From DATFNV01 sp963827935 (GTDB taxonomy: Bacteria; Planctomycetota; Planctomycetia; Gemmatales; Gemmataceae): a stretch of DNA of 64,000 bases. Each line of letters begins with the position of its first letter. Position 1 is the stretch's first letter. The DNA lies in contig CAWHCN010000004.1 in NCBI GenBank assembly GCA_963827935.1, positions 1,736,001-1,800,000 on the forward strand, read 5' to 3'. The notes beneath the pieces were generated by a model, which was given only the letters and a program-made list of their open reading frames with translations, ran no database searches and was not told the DNA's origin. Below, piece after piece: positions 27,971 to 37,199 of this stretch. The position numbers and the translations under genes were made by a program.

Positions 27971-27998
27971 ATCCTATGGCCGGGGGCTGAGCCGGCAA
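27971..27998 (-). promoter_or_regulatory. Sigma70-type promoter of leader copy 3
   Basis: Minus strand: -35 TTGCCG (27993-27998), 16-bp spacer, -10 TAGGAT (27971-27976). Likely promoter for manA and, with read-through, the long operon after it. Confidence 0.7.
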
Positions 27999-28159
27999 GT
28001 GGTGTTCTCGATTATTGTTGAGGCCAGTGTCGACGTTCACATTCAGCACCGCCAGTGTATCGGGCAATGGCGCAGCTGCAATGTCCGGTTGGGTCATGAT
28101 TCACCTGTTCATCCAACCGCCTGGATGGCACCGCGGGAGCGGCACGATATCAGGCTGCC

Positions 28160-28751
28160 TCACCGGAGGGCCGCTTCCACCACGGAGACCAGCTCGTCGG
28201 CGTCGAACGGCTTGCGGAAGTAGCGGATGGCCCCCAGCTCCACCAGGCGCGCCACCTCCTCCGGGACCGCCCCAGCGGAACAGACCACCACCGGCATCCC
28301 CGGGTACATCTCCCAGATCCGTTCGCACAGGGCCACCCCGTTGACGTTCCGCGAGTTGCACGTCGAGGACCACTACATCGATCGGCTCCAGGGGACGCTC
28401 CAGGTGGCCGACCGCTTCGTGACCGTTTGCCGCGGTCAGCACCGAAAACCCCTCGCCGGCCAGCCAAGCCATCATCGTCAGCCGGGTCGTCTCGTCGTCA
28501 TCCACCACCAGCACGGTCGGCGTGTGGGGATCGAAGGCCAGGGCCGCCTGAGGCTCGTTGACGGGGTGGTCCTCGGCCAGACGGTGGACCCTTCCCTTGA
28601 CCTTGCCGACCGGCTCGAAGCGGTCGCGGACGGACTCCGAGAGCGCGAGCGGGGTGCTGCGCCCTCTCGTTCTGCTGGTCTGGATGTTGCGATCATGGTA
28701 TGCCTTGCTTTGCTGTCGTTCGAGGTTGAAGCGGAGTGCTGTTTTCTGCAT
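28160..28751 (-). CDS. Single-receiver response regulator, frameshifted
   Basis: A long basic N-terminal extension (about 80 residues, Arg/Ser-rich, no fold recognised) precedes a receiver domain: TPTVLVVDDDETTRLTMMAW, acceptor Asp in VVVLDVQLAE. After a break near 28345 it continues with YPGMPVVVCSAGAVPEEVA, IRYFRKPFDADELVSVVEAAL and TGA at 28160. There is no output domain. The real start may be closer to the receiver. It transcribes away from leader copy 3. Confidence 0.75.
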
Positions 28752-28850
28752 GGCAGGTAAGCAGACCTCCGCTCATGAATTCGCAAAGGTGGTGGCGTTA
28801 TCGGCGTATCCAAGCCGGCGCCGGTGGCATTGACCTTGCCGCGGGCGCAG

Positions 28851-29690
28851 CTATCTGCCCACCACCTCGCGCTGTTGCAGCATCTGCTGGATCATCTGCA
28901 CCTTGGCCCCCACAAAGAGCACATTGGGCATCTCAAACTGCTGAGCATTGATCCCCGCGGTCTTGACGGTGAGGTCGCCGGACCCGATGCCCAGGATCCA
29001 GTGGCGGAACAGGTCGCTCCGCCTCTTCTCCACGACCATGCCCTGGGTGTCGTAGGCGACTTCGCTGCCACCAATGTTCTGGTGGACCCGAAGCTGGCCC
29101 GGGGTGAAGACCATGTACACCTGGCGGTCGAACAAGCAAATCATCACGAGCCACAGTACGAACAGGGGCAGGGCGACGGCGACGTAGCCGAAGGCGTTGA
29201 TGTAGATGTGGGAGTGTACCACGGCCTCCAGGATGTTCTCCCACCAGCCGAGCAGGGCGAAGATGATCGACCCCAAGAAAAGAACGACAATCGAGATCAC
29301 CGACCACATGCCGCGGAGCGGCACGTTCGCGATGAAGATCACCATGAGCAGCACCAGGACAAAGACAACTCCGAAGCCCGGTTGGGCCGCCACGCGCATG
29401 CTGGGCTGCTTCACGGCCCCGGTCGTCCCGTCCACCGGCAGGCCCTCGCCCGCCGGCACGACGAACACATCGCGAGGACCGTCGATCCCTGCCACACCCT
29501 GTGCCCGAACGGCCTCCGTGCCCGATGGCACGATGCCCAGGCGATAACCTGCGAGGCAGCTGAGGAAGGCCAGGGCAAAACCGGTTACCCAGACGGGCCA
29601 CCAGTAGAAGAGGTTGGAATGGCTGACGATCTTGACCTCGCGCACCACCTGAGCCGGCGGTGCCTCGTTCTTTTCGATCATGACGGACAT
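28851..29690 (-). CDS. Multi-pass membrane protein of unknown function
   Basis: 279 residues, intact. Membrane segments: YWWPVWVTGFALAFLSCLAGY, then GVVFVLVLLMVIFIANVPL, ISIVVLFLGSIIFALLGW and VAVALPLFVLWLVMICLF. Between the first two is a soluble loop with TEAVRAQGVAGIDGPRDVFVV. A cytoplasmic C-terminal domain follows, with QVYMVFTPGQLRVHQNIGGSEVAYDTQGMVVEKRRSDLFRH, resembling PH-like membrane proteins. I do not recognise a named family. Confidence 0.7.
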   Translation of the reverse strand: MSVMIEKNEAPPAQVVREVKIVSHSNLFYWWPVWVTGFALAFLSCLAGYRLGIVPSGTEAVRAQGVAGIDGPRDVFVVPAGEGLPVDGTTGAVKQPSMRVAAQPGFGVVFVLVLLMVIFIANVPLRGMWSVISIVVLFLGSIIFALLGWWENILEAVVHSHIYINAFGYVAVALPLFVLWLVMICLFDRQVYMVFTPGQLRVHQNIGGSEVAYDTQGMVVEKRRSDLFRHWILGIGSGDLTVKTAGINAQQFEMPNVLFVGAKVQMIQQMLQQREVVGR

Positions 29691-29948
29691 GGTGTTTCCC
29701 TTCGCGTCTGGGGTTTGATAGCGCCTGGCCCAACGGCTGAAAGCCTGCCGCTCTGCTCCGTAGAAAACCTGCTTCCCAAACAGATTTGGGGAAGTAGGAC
29801 CGCGGCAGCAAGTTATCTACAGAGCACAGCCGCTCGGTGATTCGGGAACCGAGCCTCGGCCGGGGCTAGATGCAGAAGCCCGCGATACGTGCGGCAACAT
29901 CGGGCCGCGCGGAGCGGCAACAGCCCGCGATCGTCTGGGGGAATGCGC

Positions 29949-30269
29949 TTACGCGTTCCAACTGACGCCATCGACCGCGATGTCCTCGACCGCCTGGGCC
30001 GGTATCCCCCGCCGCAGGCTTTCGATGGTTGCCCGGCGACTCTGAGACGCGTTGTCCCGCAGCCCGAAATGCAGGCCCCGTCGTTCGGCTCGACCCGACC
30101 GTGGGAACGTACCGGCGATCAGGTCCGCCAGGGGTTGGTTGTCGAGGCATGCGGAAATGCCGGCGTCCCCCGTGCCCCGAGCGCACCAGCGCCACAAGGC
30201 GCCGCCCAGGGCCGTGAGCTGTTCCGGCGTCGCGTCCCAGGGCACCGTCACTTCGCAATTGACAGACAC
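29949..30269 (-). CDS. Hypothetical protein (107 residues)
   Basis: Probable GTG start at 30269: SVNCEVTVPWDATPEQLTALGGALWRWC, then ISACLDNQPLADLIAG and GIPAQAVEDIAVDGVSW at the C-terminus. It looks like a compact alpha/beta protein. It follows the receiver-like gene at 30336-30863 in the same direction with a 66-bp gap. No family recognised. Confidence 0.5.
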   Translation of the reverse strand: MSVNCEVTVPWDATPEQLTALGGALWRWCARGTGDAGISACLDNQPLADLIAGTFPRSGRAERRGLHFGLRDNASQSRRATIESLRRGIPAQAVEDIAVDGVSWNA

Positions 30270-30335
30270 GAAAGGTCCTCCGTCGAGGGTTGGGCGGCGT
30301 CTTCCAGCACTACGGCGACGCCGTGCGCACAATTG

Positions 30336-30863
30336 CTACCCCTGACCGCCGTCATCGCGCCAGCGATCCTCCGTCTGAGCCCCCTCCAGGTTGATCGTGT
30401 GCCGGCCGGGTTGATTGCCTGCATGTGCGTGCACGACCATGCTGGCTACTTCCTTGGCATCGATGGGCAGCATGAGGCAACTGTGAGCGCCGGCCTTCAG
30501 GCCAGCGTCGACGAGAATCGTGCGCCAGGAGGGTAGCAAGAGAAGGAGGGGAACCTTTGTTCGACGGGCGATGTCTAGCAGGTTCTTGGGCAGGCCGGCG
30601 GTTTCCATCGGAACCTGCTCCCACTCTCTTACGGCCGAAGTAGACCGCTCCAGGAAGCGGCAAAGATCCAGGGTCTCGGCCGCGTCCGCACGGACGCCGA
30701 CGATCAGTAGGTCTACCGGCCCCGGATCCCAGTCGCAGGGCAAAGAGGCGACGGTGGCTCCCTGGACGGTGTCGATCTGCCAACCGGGCAGGGCTTGCCG
30801 GAGGCTGGCCGAACTGATGGTGTCCACGTCAAAAGCGATGGCCCGGGATCGATCTGGCATCAC
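30336..30863 (-). CDS. Receiver-like protein without a standard phospho-site
   Basis: 175 residues. RAIAFDVDTISSASLRQALPGW, PVDLLIVGVRADAAETLDLCRFL and KVPLLLLLPSWRTILVDAGLKAGAHSCLMLPIDAKEVASMV follow the beta/alpha order of a CheY fold. The acceptor position reads IVGVRA instead of a D-containing strand end, and Lys of the last strand is replaced (LPIDAK). It is likely a pseudo-receiver used for protein contact. Two signalling-type genes, this and the next, form a small unit. Confidence 0.55.
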   Translation of the reverse strand: MMPDRSRAIAFDVDTISSASLRQALPGWQIDTVQGATVASLPCDWDPGPVDLLIVGVRADAAETLDLCRFLERSTSAVREWEQVPMETAGLPKNLLDIARRTKVPLLLLLPSWRTILVDAGLKAGAHSCLMLPIDAKEVASMVVHAHAGNQPGRHTINLEGAQTEDRWRDDGGQG

Positions 30864-30982
30864 AACCCCCGCGTACGAAAAACTGTTGCTCGCCAGGGCC
30901 CCGCTGTCGCCCCACCATACACGACCAAGCCCGGGGCCGCCTGGACACGGCGATGGCCGGCTCGATCCGAACAGGAGTCAGA

Positions 30983-31261
30983 TCATGCATGGCCACTGAC
31001 GCTCCGTGCGTAGGACCATCCGGCCCAGGACACGACCACGGCCACGGCCCCCAGCAAGGACACCAGCAGGGCCCAGGAATGGATTTCCCCGTCTACCGCC
31101 GGCCAGACAGTCCAGGTAATCAGCCCGGCAAGCACTGCTCCGATCATGCCGAGGACCAGGGTGCCGAGGATTTTCGTGGGCTGGCGACCCGGGTAGAACA
31201 GCCGCGCAGCGCCACCGACAAAGAGGCCGATCACGGCAAAAATCAAAAGGTCCGCTAACAC
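30983..31261 (-). CDS. GlsB/YeaQ/YmgE-type stress membrane protein, second copy
   Basis: 92 residues, intact: LADLLIFAVIGLFVGGAARLFYPGRQ, PTKILGTLVLGMIGAVLAGLITW and ALLVSLLGAVAVVVSWAGWSY. Three membrane helices and the PGRQPTKILGTLVLGMIGA signature place it in the transglycosylase-associated stress family, like the frameshifted copy at 11332-11620. Confidence 0.85.
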   Translation of the reverse strand: MLADLLIFAVIGLFVGGAARLFYPGRQPTKILGTLVLGMIGAVLAGLITWTVWPAVDGEIHSWALLVSLLGAVAVVVSWAGWSYARSVSGHA

Positions 31262-31322
31262 GTTTTCTTCCTCCTCCGTTGGATGCAGCGGCGGGCCAGA
31301 CAGCCCGCCGCTGCCCGAGTTG

Positions 31323-31862
31323 TCACTTGCGCTCGACCATCACGGCCTTCAGCGTCGTCTTGTCCCCGCTTTTTTCCACGATGACGACGGTCCTGTCACC
31401 GATCTTGATGTCCTCGATCTTGCCGTCTTCCTTGTTCAGGCGGACCTTGGCGTCGCCCATGGCGAATGTCGCGTCCTTGCCGCCGGCGGTGAAGGAAAAT
31501 TCCTTCTTGTCGGTGTCGTAACCCTTGAACGTGCCGTGCATCAACTGGCAGTCCTTGGTGTCCCCTTCCTGGACCAGGATGTAGCGGGCGGTCCACGTCA
31601 CCAGGCCCTTGTCGTAGAGGATGTTCACCGCGTCGCCGGCGTTCAGGTCGCTCTTGCTCTCCTTGCCGCCGCGGTTGATGACGACGTTTGCGCCGAGCTT
31701 GAACGTCTGGTCCTTGCCGTCGGTATCGGTCAGGACAACTTCCTTCTTGTCGGCGTTCACGCCCTTAACCTTGCCGATAGCGATGGCCTCGGCGGCCATG
31801 GCGCTCCCGGCCAGCAGAACGATCGCGGCTACCGCACTGACCCACTTCATCGAACTCTTCAT
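31323..31862 (-). CDS. Secreted protein with repeated OB-like beta motifs
   Basis: Signal peptide from ATG 31862 (KWVSAVAAIVLLAGSAMAAEA). The mature part repeats the pattern GKVKGVNADKKEVVLTDTDGKDQTFKLG, then GTFKGYDTDKKEFSFTAGGKDATFAMG with KIEDIKIGDRTVVIVEKSGDKT. Two similar 60-70-residue beta units resemble secreted OB-like proteins. Exported to periplasm or paryphoplasm. It lies about 100 nt downstream of leader RNA copy 4. Confidence 0.7.
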   Translation of the reverse strand: MKSSMKWVSAVAAIVLLAGSAMAAEAIAIGKVKGVNADKKEVVLTDTDGKDQTFKLGANVVINRGGKESKSDLNAGDAVNILYDKGLVTWTARYILVQEGDTKDCQLMHGTFKGYDTDKKEFSFTAGGKDATFAMGDAKVRLNKEDGKIEDIKIGDRTVVIVEKSGDKTTLKAVMVERK

Positions 31863-31964
31863 CCTGAAACTCCTTGGGGCGATCCTTATGGCCCGCTCGC
31901 CCTTCAGAAAGAAGGGCCAGGCCGTTCGTCCGATCCACATTGGATCGAAGCTGACTCATGAATG

Positions 31965-32014
31965 AAAAAAGCCGACGCCACGGATACCCATGCATGGGTT
32001 TCCGCGGCGTCGGC
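31965..32014 (-). terminator. Intrinsic terminator of leader copy 4
   Basis: Minus strand stem GCCGACGCCGCGGA / TCCGTGGCGTCGGC (32001-32014 with 31971-31984), loop with AACCCATGCATGGGT, then TTTTTT. Confidence 0.85.
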
Positions 32015-32126
32015 ATACCTGTGGACGAGCCCCCCGGTACGGCCGGGTTGCCCCTCAGCTAGTCATCCGACGACGAGAATCGATTGTTTTGGGCCAGTCG
32101 CTTGTCTTGTCTTGACCTGACCCAAC
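31965..32126 (-). ncRNA. Structured leader RNA family, copy 4
   Basis: Predicted to start near 32126. Minus strand: 5' hairpin TTGGGTCAG...CTGGCCCAA, then CGATTCTCGTC, core GTCGGATGACTAG (32059-32071), GAGGGGCAACCCGGCC...GGGGGGCTCGTCC, and a 14-bp terminator stem with T-tract at 31965-31970. The flanking helices differ from copies 2-3 while pairing is kept, which is covariation supporting a real structure. Confidence 0.75.
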
Positions 32127-32132
32127 ACCCTC

Positions 32133-32160
32133 ATCATACGGCCTCCGGATGAAAAGACAA
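32133..32160 (-). promoter_or_regulatory. Sigma70-type promoter of leader copy 4
   Basis: Minus strand: -35 TTGTCT (32155-32160), 16-bp spacer, -10 TATGAT (32133-32138). Divergent from the plus-strand promoter at 32184. Confidence 0.72.
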
Positions 32161-32179
32161 GAAATTTTTCCTTGCGAGC

Positions 32180-32189
32180 TTGGTATAAT
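32180..32189 (+). promoter_or_regulatory. Extended -10 promoter for the HEAT-repeat gene
   Basis: TTGGTATAAT on the plus strand, a consensus TATAAT (32184-32189) with an upstream TG-type extension, about 75 nt before ATG 32264. The -35 region (AAATTT-like) is weak. Confidence 0.5.
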
Positions 32190-32263
32190 CTCAAAATGGG
32201 CATTCCGCCACGCCGCCCGGGCCCGAGCGTTTCACCTCTCGCAAGATATGGTTCGGACCAGAT

Positions 32264-35200
32264 ATGAAGGTTTTCTTGCTCGGCGCAGTTGTGAGTCCGC
32301 CGTCCTGGCTGATTGATCTGGATCAAATCCATTCGTCGTACCTGCTCCTGGCCACGCTTGCGGTACTGGCACTTGCGGCTGGCATCCTAATCTGGGTCGG
32401 ATTGCTGGGCTGGCTTTTCCGAGTTCTCGGTTTCCTGGTCGGGGTGAGTATCGGCAAGGGTTTCCGGCTCTGGGAGCGTCTGTTCTCGTGGGCATCGTGG
32501 CCGCGGTTCCTGGCCGTCGTCCTCGGGTTCCTCATCCTGGGAGGCGTGGGCGGTGGGCTCGTGCCAGGCTTGAGGATCTTGTGCGGCCTGGTGCCGTTGC
32601 TCATGGGGGCAACGGCTTGCCTCGCTTACCTGTTCATCGACCTGGAGCGCTACGAGGTGGAGCGCGGCCACAAGGCGATCCATAGTCCGCTCCAGGGCCA
32701 GGAGTTGGCCGTTAACCTGGCGCGGCACGGGCAACAGGTCCGCGTCCCCTTGCTACTAGCCGCCACCGTTGCCCTGGTCGGCGGGTTCGCCCTGCTCAAC
32801 CAGGGACTGTACGAAACCATCGGCCAGCACTGGTTCGGCGTCGAAGGCGGGCCGGAGACGCCGACCTACGCGGATTTCCTGGCGTACGGACTTATCAATC
32901 TGCTCGGCATTGTCGATGTGCTGAACCTGGCACAGTCGCACCACTTCCTGCGCTCTGCGCACGTTCACCAGGCCCAGTGGCCAGCCTCGATTCTGCTCGC
33001 CGCGTTCCGCACGTTTTTCGTGTTTGTGCTGTTGCAACAGTTTTTCGCCTCCCTCCGCCAGGGGAGATTGCTGGCGGAGACGATCGCGGACTTCTGGAGC
33101 CCGCACGAGCCGATTTTCGAGCGGGCACGCAACGCGTTGCCTCAGTACGGGGCCCTGGCCATCCAGCCGCTGCTGCTGTCGCTCCGCTCCACCTCCTCGC
33201 TGACCCGGGAGCAGCAGGACCAGCTGCCGCTGGTCCTGGCGACGATCGGCCCCTCGACCATCCCGGCCTTGACCCGTCATTTGCAAGACCCACAGGCGCA
33301 CGTGCGGACCATCGCCGTCGCCGCGCTCGGTCGCCTGCATGCCCTGGACTCGGTCCCTTTGCTGGTCGCGCTCGGCCGAGATCCCAGCGAGGTGGTCCGG
33401 CAGAACCTGGCCGAAGCGCTCGGGGTTATCGGCATCGCCCGGATTCAACCAGGGCGCACGCGGGGCCACCCGGGCCGGCACCCCGGCTGGCGTGGTCGCG
33501 GGATCGCCTGGTTGCTGGGGTGGAAAACACGCGGCGCATTGGCCCCGCCCGCCGAGTTGGTCGATCTGGCCGTGGGAACGTTGGCGTCCGCCCTCACCGA
33601 CGACTCGGCGGCCGTGCGAACTCAAGCTGCGCGGGCGCTGGGCCGGATCGGGCACCCCGCCGCATGGCTGGGGCCGGCGCTGACCGGCTTGTTGAAGGAT
33701 GTGGACGAAAGGGTGCGCTGCCAGGCGGCCGAGGCTCTGGGCCGGGTTGGGGGAGAGGGCACGGCCACAGTCGCCGCGCTGGCCGAGTTGTTGCAAGACG
33801 CTAGCCCCGCGGTCAAGGCGGCGGCGCGGGCGCTGGGGACGCTGAAAGAGTTGGCCGCCCCCGCGGTGGCGTCGCTCGTCCCTCTCTTGCGGCACCGTGA
33901 GGACTCGGTCCGTACCGCGGCCGCCGAGGCGATCGCCCGGGTCGGCTCCTTGAATGGGAAGACCACCGCAACCCTGGTCGAGGGCCTGACGAGCCCGGAT
34001 AACATCGTCCGCGCTCAGACGGCTGAGGCCCTGGGGACCATCGGTGCAGGAGTCGAGAACGCCGCCCCAGCTTTGGTCAAGGCGATGAAGGATGGCAATG
34101 ACCGGGTGCGGGCCAAGGCCGTGGAGGCGTTGGGCAAGATCGGCGAATCCGCGGCGGGGGCCGCGGTGCCCGGCCTGGTGCGGGCACTGCGGGATAAAGA
34201 CAACTGGGTTAGCGCCCTCGCCGCGGAAGCCCTGGGCCAGATGGGGGAGTCGGCGGACGCGGCGGTTCCCGCTCTTGTCCGCGCCCTGGCACATCTCAAT
34301 CCGCACGTGCGCGCGAGCGCTGCGGAGGCGCTGGGCAAGATGGGTGTCGCCGCGGCCGGCGCGCAGCCGGCGCTCGAAACGGCTTTCCGGGACGAGGATG
34401 GTGGCGTTCGCGGCCAGGCCACCCGTGCCCTGGGCCTGATTGGCCCACCCACGCCGGCCGCGGAACAGGTCCTTCTGACGGCCTTGCAGGACGCCGACCC
34501 CCTTGTCCGGGCCGCCGCCGTCGAAACCGTGGGCCTTTGGGGAGAGCCGAGTGAAGCGGTCCTTCGGAGCCTGGCCGTCCTCGTGGAGGACGCGAACGAC
34601 CAGGTGAGGGTTGAGGCGACCCGCGTGCTGCCTCGGCTGGCCGGCGCCACGCCGGCCGTGATCGACGCCCTCTGCCAGCGATTACTCGACGATGACAGCG
34701 CCTGGGTGCAGGTCCACGCCGCCCTGGCCCTGGGCCAACTTGGGCCCGCGGCCGCGGCGGCGGGGGCATCGCTGCTGAGAGCCGCACAGATCGGGGAGGT
34801 GAGCGTGCGCGAACAGGCCCTGCGGGCGATTGCCATGATCCAACCGCCAGAAATCCTCGTGGCGTTTGCCGCCGCCCTCAAAGACCCGAACGGCGACATC
34901 CGCAAGGTGGCTTCCGGAGGGTGGATGAAAGCCGCCTCCATCCCGGCGGAGATTATCCCCGACCTGATCGTGGCCCTGAGTGATCCGGAAGTCCAGGTGC
35001 GAGCGAACGCGGCCCACGCCCTGGCTCGGCTCGTTTCGTTACCGGCGGAAGCCGTTCCCCTGCTGGTCGCCTGCACGGCCGATCCCAGTGACAGCCTGCG
35101 GCTGACCGCCGCGATGGCCCTCCAGGCAGCTCCCGCCATCGCGACCGGCGACGTCATGGAGCGCCTGCTGGGGGACGCTAACCTGCGCATCCGCCTGATC

Positions 35201-35521
35201 GCGGCCGGTTCCGTCCTCGGTGGGGATCCGGAGAACGGCAGGGCGGGCGCCGTTCTGGTGGAAGCCTTGAGCGATCCGTCGCGGCGAGTCCGCGGAGCGG
35301 CGATTGTGCTGGTCGAGTCCCTTGGCACGAACGGGATAGCGTTTCGCGATGTCTTGCAGAACCGTGCCGCGCAGGAACAGGATGCGGAACTGCGCGGCGC
35401 TCTGGCCGTGATCCTCGATAGCCTCGTGAAGGAATCGGGGCAGCTCCGGGATCATCCCCGATCAACGGTGCCATCCTCGCCATCCCTACACCACGCTGCT
35501 CACGGTGAACCAAAACGTTAA
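32264..35521 (+). CDS. Large membrane-anchored HEAT-repeat protein
   Basis: 1085 residues, intact. The N-terminal third has several membrane segments (LLLATLAVLALAAGILIWVGLL, FLAVVLGFLILGGVGGGLV, LLLAATVALVGGFALLNQ, ILLAAFRTFFVFVLLQQFF). From about residue 320 to 1060 there are some twenty PBS-lyase-type HEAT units with the recurring pattern P.L...L.D....VR..A..ALG.IG. One unit (residues about 385-430) carries a basic Arg/Gly/Trp-rich insert. HEAT solenoids of this kind act as protein scaffolds. No enzyme motif is seen. It is divergent from leader copy 4. Confidence 0.85.
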   Translation: MKVFLLGAVVSPPSWLIDLDQIHSSYLLLATLAVLALAAGILIWVGLLGWLFRVLGFLVGVSIGKGFRLWERLFSWASWPRFLAVVLGFLILGGVGGGLVPGLRILCGLVPLLMGATACLAYLFIDLERYEVERGHKAIHSPLQGQELAVNLARHGQQVRVPLLLAATVALVGGFALLNQGLYETIGQHWFGVEGGPETPTYADFLAYGLINLLGIVDVLNLAQSHHFLRSAHVHQAQWPASILLAAFRTFFVFVLLQQFFASLRQGRLLAETIADFWSPHEPIFERARNALPQYGALAIQPLLLSLRSTSSLTREQQDQLPLVLATIGPSTIPALTRHLQDPQAHVRTIAVAALGRLHALDSVPLLVALGRDPSEVVRQNLAEALGVIGIARIQPGRTRGHPGRHPGWRGRGIAWLLGWKTRGALAPPAELVDLAVGTLASALTDDSAAVRTQAARALGRIGHPAAWLGPALTGLLKDVDERVRCQAAEALGRVGGEGTATVAALAELLQDASPAVKAAARALGTLKELAAPAVASLVPLLRHREDSVRTAAAEAIARVGSLNGKTTATLVEGLTSPDNIVRAQTAEALGTIGAGVENAAPALVKAMKDGNDRVRAKAVEALGKIGESAAGAAVPGLVRALRDKDNWVSALAAEALGQMGESADAAVPALVRALAHLNPHVRASAAEALGKMGVAAAGAQPALETAFRDEDGGVRGQATRALGLIGPPTPAAEQVLLTALQDADPLVRAAAVETVGLWGEPSEAVLRSLAVLVEDANDQVRVEATRVLPRLAGATPAVIDALCQRLLDDDSAWVQVHAALALGQLGPAAAAAGASLLRAAQIGEVSVREQALRAIAMIQPPEILVAFAAALKDPNGDIRKVASGGWMKAASIPAEIIPDLIVALSDPEVQVRANAAHALARLVSLPAEAVPLLVACTADPSDSLRLTAAMALQAAPAIATGDVMERLLGDANLRIRLIAAGSVLGGDPENGRAGAVLVEALSDPSRRVRGAAIVLVESLGTNGIAFRDVLQNRAAQEQDAELRGALAVILDSLVKESGQLRDHPRSTVPSSPSLHHAAHGEPKR

Positions 35522-35710
35522 GCAGTTCGGGACGACAAGCTTGTCCGAGGAACTGTGGCGGAAATCCCGCCGGTGGGAATGCCAGACAGACGAAATGCTG
35601 GTTCCTGCCCACGGGCATGTTCGGCTTCCTCGTGGCGGCGTTTGAGACGGCGGTGGTGCCGACCGCATTGTACGAAGAAAAAACAAGGGATCGCACGAAG
35701 GCGAAGTTAC

Positions 35711-36538
35711 ATGTTGATTCGCATTGGCTACGAACTGACGTTTCAGGTGCCGGCCCGCACACCGATGTTGCTGATGCTCTACACGCACCCGTCGCGGGCC
35801 GACTCACTACGCCAGCCGGACCGCGTTCACGTCGAACCGTACACGCCCGTGCGGGAGTTCATCGACGCTCTTGGCAACCGCTGCGGCCGGCTCGTCGCCT
35901 CCCCCGGCAAGCTGCGGCTGTGGAACACAACAGTCATCGAGGACGGCGGCGCGGCCGACGCGATCTGCCGTTACGCCGCACAGCAACCGGTCGAGGATCT
36001 GCCTCCGGAAATGCTGACGTGGCTGCTGGGAAGCCGGTACTGCGAGGTCGATAAACTTACCGAAGTCGCCTGGTCCCTTTTCGGCCAGACACCGCTCGGC
36101 TGGCCGCGTGTCCAGGCCGTTTGCGATTGGGTCCACCGAAACGTCCAGTTCGGCTACCAGTTCGCCAGCCCGTCCAAGAGCGCCTTTGACGTATTCCGCG
36201 CGCGGACGGGCGTCTGCCGCGACCTGAATCATCTGGCCCTGACCTTCTGCCGTTGCCTGGGCATCCCGGCCCGGTACGTGACCGGCTACCTCGGCGACAT
36301 CGGCGTCCCGTGGTCGCCGGCGCCGATGGACTTCAGCGGCTGGTTTGAGGCGTACCTCGGCGGCCGGTGGCACACCTTCGACGCCCGGCACAACACGCCG
36401 CGAGTTGGGCGGGTAGTCATGGCGCGGGGTAGGGACGCCGTGGACGTGGCCTTCACCACCTCGTTCGGACCGATGACGCTGGAGACGTTCGCCGTCTGCA
36501 CGAACGAGCAGCCGCATCCGTCCGCGGTGGCGGGGTGA
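35711..36538 (+). CDS. Transglutaminase-like cysteine peptidase family protein
   Basis: ATG 35711 chosen: LIRIGYELTFQVPARTPMLLML and VHVEPYTPVREFIDALGNRC form the N-terminal beta-domain. The core has VCDWVHRNVQFGYQ, then FRARTGVCRDLNHLALTFCRCLGIPARYV with the catalytic Cys, the His in WHTFDARHNTPRVGRV and the Asp just before it. 275 residues, typical size. Usually a peptidase or amidase in the cytoplasm. The 190 bases between it and the HEAT gene hold no feature I can support. Confidence 0.88.
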   Translation: MLIRIGYELTFQVPARTPMLLMLYTHPSRADSLRQPDRVHVEPYTPVREFIDALGNRCGRLVASPGKLRLWNTTVIEDGGAADAICRYAAQQPVEDLPPEMLTWLLGSRYCEVDKLTEVAWSLFGQTPLGWPRVQAVCDWVHRNVQFGYQFASPSKSAFDVFRARTGVCRDLNHLALTFCRCLGIPARYVTGYLGDIGVPWSPAPMDFSGWFEAYLGGRWHTFDARHNTPRVGRVVMARGRDAVDVAFTTSFGPMTLETFAVCTNEQPHPSAVAG

Positions 36539-36869
36539 TGATTCGGCAGCACTGGCCGCTGTACTCCAAGACACCCTGGTGTTGAACGCAACGAGCCGTC
36601 ACCGGAGAGGGGAGTGTTTGAGGCGCCCGGGTGCGTCATGCATCGCGGGGTGCGCGCGCGGCCGTCTTGCGTCACGGTTGGACTGGCGCATGGGGAGCCG
36701 CGCCGGATTACCGCAGGATTGACCCGATAACTGTCCGGTGATCGGCGGCATGCCAACTGAATCAAGGATTTATTGCCAAGAGGTCGGTATACCCCGATGG
36801 TTTAACAACCGTTTCTTTCGTGCCCCTTTCGTTCCAGCCCTCGCTTTCATATGCTTCGCCTAACGTTAA

Positions 36870-36950
36870 GGATTCTATCCGGAGTGCCCCGCCGCCAGCG
36901 GCCGTATCCGCTCCGCAAGGTCCTGTGGCGGGGCACTCCGGATAGAATCC
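36870..36950. repeat. Perfect 24-bp inverted repeat with 33-bp loop
   Basis: GGATTCTATCCGGAGTGCCC plus CGCC (36870-36893) is matched exactly in reverse complement at 36927-36950. The GC-rich stem lies just outside the left inverted repeat of the mobile element (36952). It could be a bidirectional terminator, an older element end or a replication/termination hairpin. The surrounding stretch 36539-37199 has no gene. Confidence 0.8.
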
Positions 36951-37199
36951 TGTTGAACTGAACCGCGCCACCCCCGACTGCATCCTGGGGTTTGCTCCGT
37001 TGCGACGCCGTGCCGACGCCGTCCTCACGGCCCATCATACCAGGCTCAAAGCCGCCCGCCACATAAATTGCGCCCCTGTGTTGTACCCTTTAGCACCCCG
37101 CGTTGTCGCCTTTACCATGCCCGGCGCGCACCGTCCCCACCTCTCCTACTCCCGCCTCCGTGACCAACCGGCCTGACATCGCACCTCTCCGCATGCGCC

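Noticed and set aside
32756..34306. Minus-strand open frame of 516 codons and others opposite the HEAT gene
   Set aside because: Shadows of the repeat-rich HEAT coding sequence; no fold or start site.
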